This document shows positions 36,574 to 44,030 of a stretch of 64,000 nucleotides of DNA, piece after piece. The position numbers and the translations under genes were made by a program. This DNA comes from DATJFQ01 sp035495555 (lineage in GTDB: Bacteria; Acidobacteriota; Vicinamibacteria; Vicinamibacterales; 2-12-FULL-66-21), in contig DATJFQ010000110.1 of assembly GCA_035495555.1 (NCBI GenBank), positions 35,073 to 99,072 of the forward strand, read 5' to 3'. Every line of letters starts with the position of its first letter. The stretch's first letter is position 1. Under the pieces are notes generated by a model. The model saw only the letters and a list, made by a program, of their open reading frames with translations, was not told the DNA's origin and searched no databases.

Positions 36574-37367
36574 CGCCCGACGCGCTCCAGCGGCAGCACG
36601 ACCCGTCGTCCCGATGGACGCACGATCACCTCCGCTTCCACGCCGTAAAGCGCTCGAATGTTGACGGCCGTGAGCACGGTCTCCGTCAGCCCCTCGGCGA
36701 TGACGCGGCCCTCGCGCACCAGCAGCAATTGGTCGCACAGCGACGCCGCGAGGTTCAAATCGTGCGTCGAGATGACGATGGCCAGGCCCCTGTCCGCGTG
36801 CAGCTGCCGCAGAACCGAGACGACCTCGAGCTGATAGCCGATATCGAGAGAGGCTGTGGGTTCGTCGAGCAGCAGAAGCGGAGCGTCGTCCCCGCCGGAC
36901 AGTTGTGCGAGCGCGGCCGCAATCACGACGCGCTGCTTCTCGCCGCCGCTGAGGGTCGCGAACGGCCGGTTGGCGAGCTGCTGCGTGCCGGTCGCCGCGA
37001 GCGCAGCGCTGACGAACGCCGTATCGTCGGGCCCCTCGATCTCGAACGCGCCGAGATGCGCGTACCGTCCCATCATCGCGACTTCTGCGACAGAGTAGTC
37101 GAACGCGAGCTGCGTCTCCTGCGGTACCACGGCGATGCGGCGCGCGAGCGCGTCGCGGGACCGCGACGCGAGCGGCTGGCCGTCGAGCATCACCGACCCG
37201 CGCTGCGGCCGGCGCGTGCCGGCCAGCAGCCGTAGAAAGGTCGTCTTCCCGCTGCCATTCGGTCCGAGAATGCCCACGATCGCGCCTGGAGCCACGTCGA
37301 GCGAGATGCCGCAGACCACCGGCGTGCGCTCGTCATAGCCGAACCAGACGTCGTGGGCGATCAACAC
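36570..37367 (-). CDS. btuD: ABC ATPase, BtuD/FepC-type
   Basis: A 265-residue ATP-binding subunit. Walker A is GPNGSGKTT, the Q-loop region contains VPQETQLAFDYSVAEVAMMGRY, the signature is LSGGEKQRV, and Walker B is LLLLDEPTASLD. The start is 3 nt after the stop of the receptor gene and the stop overlaps the permease start. It is about 10-20 residues longer at the C terminus than minimal BtuD. Cobalamin specificity is inferred from the operon. Confidence 0.93.
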   Translation of the reverse strand: MLIAHDVWFGYDERTPVVCGISLDVAPGAIVGILGPNGSGKTTFLRLLAGTRRPQRGSVMLDGQPLASRSRDALARRIAVVPQETQLAFDYSVAEVAMMGRYAHLGAFEIEGPDDTAFVSAALAATGTQQLANRPFATLSGGEKQRVVIAAALAQLSGGDDAPLLLLDEPTASLDIGYQLEVVSVLRQLHADRGLAIVISTHDLNLAASLCDQLLLVREGRVIAEGLTETVLTAVNIRALYGVEAEVIVRPSGRRVVLPLERVGR

Positions 37368-37370
37368 CGC

Positions 37371-39560
37371 TTAGAACGTTGCCTTCATTCCGACGCGCGC
37401 GGCGCGGCCGAGCGCCGGGAACCCGAGCGGCGCCATGTAGCGGCGGTCCGTCAGATTGTCGATCGCGCCGGTGATGGAAATCCGGCGCGACAACCGCACC
37501 GCCCCCCGCACGTCCCACTGCTGATAGCCGTCGTTGAAGACGAGCGGCGGTTCCAATCCCGAAAAATCGCTGTCCACCCGCTGGCCGACCAGCGTGCCCG
37601 TCACGTCGATCGACGCCCGATCAGAGATCCACGCTGCCTGCACGTAACCGGAGTGGCGAGGTCGCCGGAACGCCTGATTGCCGGCGCGCAGGACGTCGCT
37701 GAATTCCGACGTGCTTTCGAGGATCTTCGAATCGAGGAAGGTGTACCCGGCGCGACCGCGGATGCCTCGCACGAGCGCCAGGTCGCCGGAGAGTTCGATT
37801 CCGCGCGCACGCGTCAACCCGATGTTGAAGTACTGCGACCGGAACGGATCGAAGCTCGTCGTCCGGGTCGAAATGATGTCGCGGTAGCGATTGGCGAACC
37901 ACGTCAGGTTGACTCGGACACGATCGGCCGCGAGGCGCTGCTCGATGCCGGCATCGAACGTTCTCGAACGCTCCGGTTTCAGGTCGGGATTGCCGAGAAA
38001 ACCTGGATCGAGGCTGAACGACTGCAGGACCGACGGCTCCTTGATCCCGAGTCCGGCGCTGATGCTGACGCGCGTCGAGCCGACCGCCGCGGATCCTTGT
38101 CGCAGGTAATAGCCCCCGGAGATCCGCGGTACCGTCGCGTTGCCGAAGCTGGCGTTGTGTTCGAACCTGATCCCGCCGGTGACGAACGTCCTCGACCACA
38201 GCGCCTGATGCTGCAGTGAGACGCCGACGTTGTCGCGCGAGGCCGGCGTAGTTTCAGCGGCGAGGAGGTCGACGAGTTCAGCGCGTTCGCCATCCCAGTC
38301 GACGAGCGCCGTATCGACGTGAGTCCCTGCGGCCGCGGTCGTTGACGTGAGATCCGCTTGGTACGTCGCGTGATGCCTCCGGAGGTTCGATCGGCTGTCA
38401 TACGGAAAGTCGTCGAATTCGAACGCCGCGACATGGCCGTCGAAGGAGGGCGTGTACGGCGGGTCGATCTGCAGATTCGCTGATGTCTGGTGCGAAATCG
38501 ACAATCCGTAACTCGCGCGCTGATGCCAGCGGCCGGCGCTCTGGTCGAACGTCGCGCCCGCGCTGCCGTCATGACGCTCGAAGAATGCATCCAGATCGGG
38601 TCGCCCGAATGCCGTCTGGCCTGGCGTGCCATTGCGTCCGCGCTCGGTCCGCCCGACAAACCGCAGGGTCGCGTGCGGCGCCAGTTGAACGCCGGCGCTT
38701 CCCGACAGCGTCAGATTGCGGAACGCGTCGTTGGGCACCTCATTGTCCGTCGAAATGCCTGAAACGCTCGCGGAGTAGTCGACGCGGTCCTGTCGCCCCG
38801 AAATTCCGGCGGACGCGCGAACCGTGTCGAAGCTGCCGGCTTCGAATCGCGCATCGAACAGCGGCGTCGCGGTTTCTCCGCGCCGCGTGAACAACTGGAT
38901 GACGCCGGTCATCGCGTCCGATCCAAACAGCGCGGAATTAGCCCCCGGCACGAACTCCACGCGTTCGAGATTCTCGGTCGTCACATTGTTCAGATTGAAC
39001 GCGCCGCCCGGCTCGTTCAACGGGATGCCGTCGAGGAGCACCTTCGTGTAATTGCTCTCGCCCCCGCGTACGAAGAGCGTCGTCACGCCGCCTGGCGCAC
39101 CGGTGCCGACGACCGTCGTTCCAGGCGCGGCACGGAGCAGATCGCCGAGCAGGGGATGCTGCCGGCGTTCCAGATCGGCGCGATCGAAGACGGTGACGTT
39201 CGACGCGATCTGGCTCGCGGGCGCATCCGTCCGTGTCGCCGATACCACGATGTGCTCGGCCACGGGGGCGACACCGAGCGTGAGGCGGAGGGGTGCGTCG
39301 CTGCACGCAGCAGATGCGCGCGCGAAACCTTCGAGCGATGCGTCAACCGTGCAGTCCGCTCCGCCGTCTGCATCGAGTCGAAACGTGCCATCGCTGGCGG
39401 TGAACGTGCTCGACGATGATCCGGTCGACGTCACGCGCACGTGCGCGCGTGGCAGGGGCTGACCGGCGCTGTCGATGACGACGCCCGTAATCGTCGCCGC
39501 GCCTGCCGTAGCCGCAAGCGTCAGGATGAAGAGAGAAGTGACGGGGAAGTACGCGAACAC
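37371..39560 (-). CDS. btuB: TonB-dependent outer-membrane receptor, BtuB-like
   Basis: A 729-residue outer-membrane receptor. The start is GTG 39560 with a perfect AGGAGG at 39565-39570. It is followed by a signal peptide (FAYFPVTSLFILTLAATAGA) and a carboxypeptidase-regulatory-like beta domain (about 25-100, TGVVIDSAGQPLPRAHVRV). The plug domain (about 105-230) has GVTTLFVRGGESNYTKVLLDGIPLNEPGG. The barrel ends in a terminal phenylalanine (GMKATF). A cobalamin riboswitch lies directly upstream, so cobalamin is the likely ligand. Energy would come from TonB/ExbBD encoded elsewhere. Confidence 0.92.
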   Translation of the reverse strand: MFAYFPVTSLFILTLAATAGAATITGVVIDSAGQPLPRAHVRVTSTGSSSSTFTASDGTFRLDADGGADCTVDASLEGFARASAACSDAPLRLTLGVAPVAEHIVVSATRTDAPASQIASNVTVFDRADLERRQHPLLGDLLRAAPGTTVVGTGAPGGVTTLFVRGGESNYTKVLLDGIPLNEPGGAFNLNNVTTENLERVEFVPGANSALFGSDAMTGVIQLFTRRGETATPLFDARFEAGSFDTVRASAGISGRQDRVDYSASVSGISTDNEVPNDAFRNLTLSGSAGVQLAPHATLRFVGRTERGRNGTPGQTAFGRPDLDAFFERHDGSAGATFDQSAGRWHQRASYGLSISHQTSANLQIDPPYTPSFDGHVAAFEFDDFPYDSRSNLRRHHATYQADLTSTTAAAGTHVDTALVDWDGERAELVDLLAAETTPASRDNVGVSLQHQALWSRTFVTGGIRFEHNASFGNATVPRISGGYYLRQGSAAVGSTRVSISAGLGIKEPSVLQSFSLDPGFLGNPDLKPERSRTFDAGIEQRLAADRVRVNLTWFANRYRDIISTRTTSFDPFRSQYFNIGLTRARGIELSGDLALVRGIRGRAGYTFLDSKILESTSEFSDVLRAGNQAFRRPRHSGYVQAAWISDRASIDVTGTLVGQRVDSDFSGLEPPLVFNDGYQQWDVRGAVRLSRRISITGAIDNLTDRRYMAPLGFPALGRAARVGMKATF

Positions 39561-39611
39561 CAGGCCTCCTTCGGCGTGCGGTCGCGCCGGAAATGGAGTC
39601 ATTCGGCCCGG

Positions 39612-39785
39612 GTGGCCAGGTATCCTGGCTCGCGGATCCTCGCACCGTTCCAGCCTTCCCATTCGCCTTCCGCCCGGTTTCCGGCGTCGGCGTAACAGTG
39701 GCAGTGTTCGTGGAACGGTACTCCCCGCTTACAGTGGCGGCACCGCGTGGGCTTCGCACCCACTTCGCATGACCACCCGGAGTAA
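39612..39785 (-). promoter_or_regulatory. cobalamin (AdoCbl-class) riboswitch
   Basis: On the minus strand the leader holds the hallmarks of a B12 riboswitch. These are the conserved GCCACTG element (present as CCGCCACTG and again as TGCCACTG) and the B12 box GAGCCAGGATACCTGGCC at 39614-39631. Extensive pairing lies between them. The Shine-Dalgarno of btuB is about 45 nt further on, so translational or transcriptional control are both possible. It is expected to switch off the B12 uptake operon when cobalamin is abundant. Confidence 0.9.
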
Positions 39786-39793
39786 GGCTTCGA

Positions 39794-39801
39794 ATTATAC
39801 T
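39794..39801. promoter_or_regulatory. overlapping divergent -10 elements (riboswitch operon and mqnE)
   Basis: The minus strand reads TATAAT at 39799-39794, placed to transcribe the riboswitch. The plus strand reads TATACT at 39796-39801, ending 8 nt before the mqnE GTG at 39810. The two -10 boxes overlap, so polymerase binding in the two directions should be mutually exclusive. Neither has a clear -35. Confidence 0.5.
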
Positions 39802-39809
39802 CAGAAGAC

Positions 39810-40937
39810 GTGCTGACGCGTATTCATCAGGCTGGTTTGGACGACGTCGCCGGCAAGCTCGAGGCGGGCATTCGGCTCTCGTTCGACGACGGGGTTCGCC
39901 TGTTCCACTGCCACGACACGCTCGCGCTCGGATGGCTCGCGAATCGCGAACGCGAGCGGCGGCATGGCGCGCGGACCTATTACAACTTCAACATCCGGCT
40001 CGAGGCGACGAACGTCTGTGTTGCCAATTGCCTGTTCTGCTCGTTCGCGCGACTGCAGCCGGGCGCTGACGGTTCGTACACGATGTCGCACGAGCAGGCG
40101 TGGGACAAGCTGCGGCAGCGCGCCGGCCAGCCCCTCACGGAAATCCACGTCGTCAACGGCCTGCACCCGGAGCTGCCGTTCGACTACTACACGGAGCTGC
40201 TGCGCGGCTTCAAACGCATCCGGCCCGACATCCACCTGAAATGCTTTACGGCCGTGGAGATCGCCTATTTTGCGGATCTCTATGGAAAAACGGACGAGCA
40301 GGTCCTGCGCGAGCTGCAGGACGCGGGGCTCGATTCGCTGCCGGGCGGCGGCGCCGAAGTGTTTGCGGAGCGCGTCCGCAGGAAGATCTGCGCCGACAAG
40401 TGCGGCGCCGATCGGTATCTCGCGATTCACCGGCTCGCACACGGCCTCGGCATGCGATCGAACGTCACGATGCTCTATGGACACATCGAGACGTTCGAAG
40501 AACGCGTCGATCACATGCTGCGCACGCGCGCGCTGCAGGACGAGACAGGCGGACTCCAGGCGTTCATCCCGCTCGCGTTTCATCCCGACAACAATCAGAT
40601 GCGGAAGCTCCCGGCGCCGGGCGCCATCGAGACGCTTCGGGTGCACGCGGTCGCGCGGCTGATGCTGGACAACATCCCGCACATCAAGGCGTTCTGGATC
40701 GCGACCGGCGTCGAGACGGCACAGCTCGCGCTCTGGTTCGGCGCCGACGATCTCGACGGCACCGTCCAGGAAGAACGGATCTACCACATGGCCGGCTCCC
40801 GCACGCCGGAAGCGATGACCACGAGCGCCATACGGCGGCTCATCCGCTCGGCCGGACGCGACCCGATCGAGCGCGACACGCTCTACAACATCGTCCGCGG
40901 CCCCGAGGAGACGGACGAGGCAAGAGCGATCGCCTGA
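39810..40937 (+). CDS. mqnE: aminofutalosine synthase, radical SAM
   Basis: A 375-residue radical SAM enzyme of the futalosine menaquinone pathway. The cluster motif C70-x3-C74-x2-C77 (CVANCLFC) follows YYNFNIRLEATN. LPGGGAEVFAERVRRKICADKC is characteristic of MqnE. The related MqnC is less likely because of this segment. It starts at GTG 39810 with a -10 box immediately upstream and no leader. It shares a promoter region with the divergent B12 operon. Its pathway partner mqnD is at 33169. Confidence 0.9.
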   Translation: MLTRIHQAGLDDVAGKLEAGIRLSFDDGVRLFHCHDTLALGWLANRERERRHGARTYYNFNIRLEATNVCVANCLFCSFARLQPGADGSYTMSHEQAWDKLRQRAGQPLTEIHVVNGLHPELPFDYYTELLRGFKRIRPDIHLKCFTAVEIAYFADLYGKTDEQVLRELQDAGLDSLPGGGAEVFAERVRRKICADKCGADRYLAIHRLAHGLGMRSNVTMLYGHIETFEERVDHMLRTRALQDETGGLQAFIPLAFHPDNNQMRKLPAPGAIETLRVHAVARLMLDNIPHIKAFWIATGVETAQLALWFGADDLDGTVQEERIYHMAGSRTPEAMTTSAIRRLIRSAGRDPIERDTLYNIVRGPEETDEARAIA

Positions 40938-40969
40938 CGTCCGCCACGTCCAATCCGAGCGGGCACCGC

Positions 40970-40999
40970 TGAACATCTGCCTGTCACAAAACGTACAAT
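40970..40999 (+). promoter_or_regulatory. candidate promoter for the superoxide dismutase gene
   Basis: TGAACA (40970-40975) and TACAAT (40994-40999) are spaced 18 bp apart. The start of transcription would give a leader of about 55 nt with AGGAGA at 41051-41056 before ATG 41062. Confidence 0.35.
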
Positions 41000-41061
41000 T
41001 GCAGGATTAGCCTGCCGTCATGGAGGCTCACGATTCACCACGCTAGAGACAGGAGAGATAG

Positions 41062-41661
41062 ATGGCGTATTCACTTCCGCCGCTGCCGTACGACTACAAC
41101 GCGCTGGAGCCGCACATCGACGAACAGACGATGCGCATCCATCACGACAAACACCATGGCGCGTACGTCAACAACCTGAACGCAGCGATCGAGAAACACC
41201 CGGACCTGCAGAGCCGCAGCGCCGAGGACCTCCTGAAGAGCATCAACTCGATTCCCGAGGACATCCGCACCGCCGTGCGAAACAACGGCGGCGGGCACGT
41301 CAACCACACCATGTTCTGGGAAATCATGGGGCCGGGGAAGGGCGGCGCGCCCTCGGGGGCGATCGCCGATGCGATCAACTCCACCTTCGGCAGCTTCGAC
41401 GCGTTCAAGACGCAGATGAACGACGCCGGCGCGAAGCGCTTCGGCAGCGGCTGGGCGTGGCTCGTGGACGTCGGCGGCAAGCTCGCGATCGAGAGCACCG
41501 CGAATCAGGACAGCCCGCTGATGGACGGCAAGCGTCCCATCATGGGCGTCGACGTCTGGGAGCACGCGTACTATCTCAAGTACCAGAACCGGCGTCCCGA
41601 CTACCTCGCCGCGTGGTGGAACGTCGTGAACTGGGACGCGGTGAACAAGCGCTTCCGGTGA
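41062..41661 (+). CDS. Fe/Mn superoxide dismutase
   Basis: A 199-residue superoxide dismutase that converts superoxide to peroxide and oxygen. The first metal ligand is H27 (MRIHHDKHH), GGGHVNHTMFW carries the second histidine, and DVWEHAYYLKY gives the Asp and His ligands. Length is standard. A good ribosome-binding site AGGAGA precedes ATG 41062. Whether iron or manganese is used cannot be decided. It is convergent with the selenoprotein gene, only 15 bp away, giving an antioxidant pairing by position. Confidence 0.94.
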   Translation: MAYSLPPLPYDYNALEPHIDEQTMRIHHDKHHGAYVNNLNAAIEKHPDLQSRSAEDLLKSINSIPEDIRTAVRNNGGGHVNHTMFWEIMGPGKGGAPSGAIADAINSTFGSFDAFKTQMNDAGAKRFGSGWAWLVDVGGKLAIESTANQDSPLMDGKRPIMGVDVWEHAYYLKYQNRRPDYLAAWWNVVNWDAVNKRFR

Positions 41662-41676
41662 TCTCCAACCTGCAAT

Positions 41677-42144
41677 TTACGCGCGAGCGACGAAGCGCAG
41701 CAACTCATCGAGCGCTGGAAATTGGCGCTGATTGTCGCCGATGAACGACCAGGAAATCGACGCGTCCTGCTCGATGAGAAACACGGCAGGGCGCGCGATG
41801 TTCCACGCATCGATCCCGATTCGGTGCCACACCCCGTAGGCGCGGAGCGTATCTCGACGCTCGTCGATCAGCACGTTGAACGGCAGCCCGGTCTCTTCGA
41901 TGTAGTGCCGGACCGCCTCGGCGCGCTGCGCCACCACGGGCGCGACCTGCACGTGGTTCGCCGTGAACGCATCGAGGTGTTCCGCGAGCACGCCTAACTG
42001 GCGGCGGCAATTCGGTCACCACGTGCCGCGATGAAACACGAGCAGCAGCCTCCCGCGCGCGAGATAGTCCACCAGCGTGTGCACGTGTCCCTTCTGATCC
42101 GGCAGCGCAAATCCCGGCGCCTCTGTCAGCGGAGAAGGGTGCAT
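41677..42144 (-). CDS. peroxiredoxin-like thioredoxin-fold selenoprotein (in-frame TGA = Sec43)
   Basis: The protein has 155 residues when the TGA at 42018-42016 is read as selenocysteine. The N-terminal part MHPSPLTEAPGFALPDQKGH...LLLVFHRGTW and the C-terminal part PNCRRQLGVLAEHLD are one AhpC/TSA-like domain. The TGA sits exactly at the first cysteine of the expected W-C-x-x-C motif, giving U43-P-N-C46. Both halves are intact in the same frame with no other stop or frameshift. A SECIS-like hairpin follows. The ATG is 2 nt after the moeA stop, so it is the last gene of a moaB-moeA operon. It probably reduces peroxides or disulfides. Without recoding only a 42-residue fragment would be made. 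Confidence 0.82.
41982..42007 (-). promoter_or_regulatory. candidate bacterial SECIS element
   Basis: Minus strand: CCGC-CGCC stem, apical loop AGTTA, then GGCG, a TGCTC bulge and GCGG. The loop begins 17 nt after the TGA and has G at its second position. Published criteria for bacterial SECIS elements ask for a 16-37 nt distance and a G in the first two loop positions, and both are met. Confidence 0.65.
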
Positions 42145-42146
42145 CG

Positions 42147-43352
42147 TCAGAAGAGGAACACGTCGACGAGTTGGCCCGCTTCGACGATGTCGACGTGCGC
42201 CGGAATTTCGATGTACCCGTCGGCGAGCGCCATGCTCGTGATATCGCCCGACGCCTTGAACGCCGGGACCGCTGTTCCGTTCTCGATCCGCACGGTATAG
42301 AACTGATGCCGTCCCGTCGTCGACACGACGCGGCGGGCGAGAGGGACGCGCGCGATCGCGGGCCGATACGGCGGCAGCCGCGCGAGGCGGCGCAGCATCG
42401 GCGCGATCAGGATATAGCCGTTCGACAGACACGACGTCGGATAGCCCGGCATGCCGACGACGGGTTTGCCGGCGATGCGTCCGAGCGCGGTCGGCTTGCC
42501 CGGCTTGACCGCGACGCCGTGGAAGATGATCTCGCCCCGTCGAGCGATCGCATCGAGGATCAGGTCACGGTCGCCGACGGAGCTGCCGCCTGAGAACAGG
42601 AGCATGTCGTATTCGAGTCCGCGATCGATGGCACGCGACAGATCATCCAGCGAATCCGCGGCCGTCGGCAGCACGATTGGCTCGCCGCCGTGCGCGGACA
42701 CGATCGCGCCGAGCGTGTAGCGGTTGATGTCGTAAATCTGCGCCGGGCCGAGCGGCTGTCCGGGCTCGATGATTTCGTTGCCCGTCGAGAGGATCGCGAC
42801 GCGCGGCTTTGCGTAGACCTCGACGTCCGCGGTACCGCACGCGGCGAGTGCGCCGACGCGCGCTGGCGTCAACACGTCACCAGCCTGGAGGACGACCTGC
42901 CCTGCCGCGATATCCGCGCCGCGCCGCCCGACGTTCTGCCGCGGGTAGACGGGCGTGAACAGGTCCACATCGTCGGCGTGTCGGTCGGTCTCTTCGACGA
43001 TGATCACGGCGTCTGCGCCGTCGGGCATGGGCGCGCCGGTGGCGATCTCGATGCACTGGCCCGGTCCGACGCTGCGCGTGGCGCTCTGGCCCGTGTAGAT
43101 GGCCTCGAGGCAGCGCAGCGTCCGGGGAGCCTGCCGGGTTGCGGCGAAGGTGTCTTCCGCGCGGACGGCGTAGCCGTCCATGGCGGCGCGATCGAAGGGC
43201 GGCACATCCTCCGGCGCGACCGGCGCCGTCGCGAGCACGCGTCCGGCGGCGCTGTCGAGCGCCACGCGTTCGATCCGCTCGATGGGGCGCGCCTCGCTCA
43301 GCATCAGCGACAGCGCGTCGGCGAGCGGGATCGTCTCCAGGATCGGCCTCAT
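42147..43352 (-). CDS. moeA: molybdopterin molybdotransferase
   Basis: A 401-residue MoeA that inserts molybdate into adenylated molybdopterin. It starts at ATG 43352 (MRPILETIPLADALSLML). Signatures are DVPPFDRAAMDGYAV, ATGAPMPDGADAVIIVEET, the MPT-binding FSGGSSVGDRDLI, and VAVKPGKPTALGRI. Full length with all four domains. It lies between moaB and the selenoprotein gene. A 151-bp gap filled with REP-like palindromes separates it from moaB, so it may or may not share moaB's transcript. Confidence 0.95.
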   Translation of the reverse strand: MRPILETIPLADALSLMLSEARPIERIERVALDSAAGRVLATAPVAPEDVPPFDRAAMDGYAVRAEDTFAATRQAPRTLRCLEAIYTGQSATRSVGPGQCIEIATGAPMPDGADAVIIVEETDRHADDVDLFTPVYPRQNVGRRGADIAAGQVVLQAGDVLTPARVGALAACGTADVEVYAKPRVAILSTGNEIIEPGQPLGPAQIYDINRYTLGAIVSAHGGEPIVLPTAADSLDDLSRAIDRGLEYDMLLFSGGSSVGDRDLILDAIARRGEIIFHGVAVKPGKPTALGRIAGKPVVGMPGYPTSCLSNGYILIAPMLRRLARLPPYRPAIARVPLARRVVSTTGRHQFYTVRIENGTAVPAFKASGDITSMALADGYIEIPAHVDIVEAGQLVDVFLF

Positions 43353-43371
43353 AGCTCCCGATTGTATCGGC

Positions 43372-43499
43372 GTCAGACCCCGTCGCAGTGTGTAACCGAA
43401 CGTCCGGGGTCTGACCCCGGACGTCGGATTACACGCTCTGACGCTCGCCGTACGCAGAAATTGCCGCAGTGTGTAACCGGACGTCCGGGGTCTGACCCC
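43372..43499. repeat. second cluster of REP-like palindromes, including a 45-bp inverted pair
   Basis: A degenerate copy begins at 43372 (GTCAGACCCCG). At 43390-43434 two units are joined as one palindrome: GTGTAAC head, GGGGTC-T-GACCCC centre and TTACAC tail in inverse. A further single unit is at 43471-43499, ending 5 nt before the moaB stop codon. The same unit forms the 12064-12182 cluster. The arrangement resembles REPINs. Confidence 0.9.
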
Positions 43500-43503
43500 G
43501 TTG

Positions 43504-44001
43504 CTATTTCTTCAGCTCGTGAACGATGTGGCCGAGTTCCGGGAGGATGAGCTGGGTCATCGCGAGGCGGACAGCGTTCTCGGAACCGGGCAGCATGAAC
43601 ACGACGGTGCCCTGGGCGATGCCGGCGCTCGCGCGGCTCAGCATCGCCGCGCTGCCGATTTCCTGATAGCTCAGCACCCGAAACAGCTCTCCGAACCCCT
43701 CGAGGCGACGAGTCAGCAGCGGCTCGACCGCGTCGCAGGTCGTGTCGCGCGACGAGATGCCCGTGCCGCCGGTGACGATGACGGCGTCGAGCCGTCCCAC
43801 ATGCGCGCCGACGATCGTGCGCACCTGCTCCGGCTCGTCGCGGACGATCGCCTTCGACTCGATCCGGTGTCCCGCCGCCTCGAGCAGCTCGACGATCGCG
43901 CGGCCACTCCGGTCCGTCGCTTCCGTCCGCGTGTCGCTCACCGTAACCACCGCGCAATAAACGACGCCGACCGCAGCGCGTCGATGCTCCGAGAGGCCCA
44001 T
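43504..44001 (-). CDS. moaB: molybdenum cofactor biosynthesis protein MoaB/MogA family
   Basis: A 165-residue molybdopterin adenylyltransferase-type protein. The family signature VIVTGGTGISSRDTTCDAV and the C-terminal VFMLPGSENAVRLAMTQLILPEL are present. The start ATG 44001 is preceded by CATAAT ending 6 nt upstream, giving a probable leaderless mRNA. It is divergent from the GH3 gene by 29 bp. MoaB and MogA have the same fold and their functional split is not readable here. MogA-type adenylation feeding MoeA is most likely. Confidence 0.92.
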   Translation of the reverse strand: MGLSEHRRAAVGVVYCAVVTVSDTRTEATDRSGRAIVELLEAAGHRIESKAIVRDEPEQVRTIVGAHVGRLDAVIVTGGTGISSRDTTCDAVEPLLTRRLEGFGELFRVLSYQEIGSAAMLSRASAGIAQGTVVFMLPGSENAVRLAMTQLILPELGHIVHELKK

Positions 44002-44007
44002 GGCTCG

Positions 44008-44013
44008 ATTATG
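44008..44013 (-). promoter_or_regulatory. -10 element for moaB (leaderless)
   Basis: On the minus strand CATAAT ends 6 nt before the moaB ATG at 44001. No Shine-Dalgarno is visible. Confidence 0.45.
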
Positions 44014-44018
44014 TGCGA

Positions 44019-44024
44019 TACGAT
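44019..44024 (+). promoter_or_regulatory. -10 element for the GH3 gene (leaderless)
   Basis: TACGAT ends 6 nt before ATG 44031. It lies 5 bp from the divergent moaB -10 box, so the two promoters are back to back within 30 bp. Confidence 0.4.
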
Positions 44025-44030
44025 GCGCGG

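Noticed and set aside
37353..38219. Plus-strand frames over the btuB-like gene
   Set aside because: They are Arg-rich shadows. The minus-strand receptor has a full plug and barrel with terminal Phe.
41677..41991. Separate 104-residue gene starting at GTG 41991
   Set aside because: This is the C-terminal part of the TGA-containing peroxiredoxin-like gene. It lacks the N-terminal strand and active-site loop needed for the fold.
42016..42432. Minus-strand 138-residue frame ending at 42016
   Set aside because: Only its last 42 residues are real, being the N terminus of the selenoprotein. The rest overlaps moeA in another frame.
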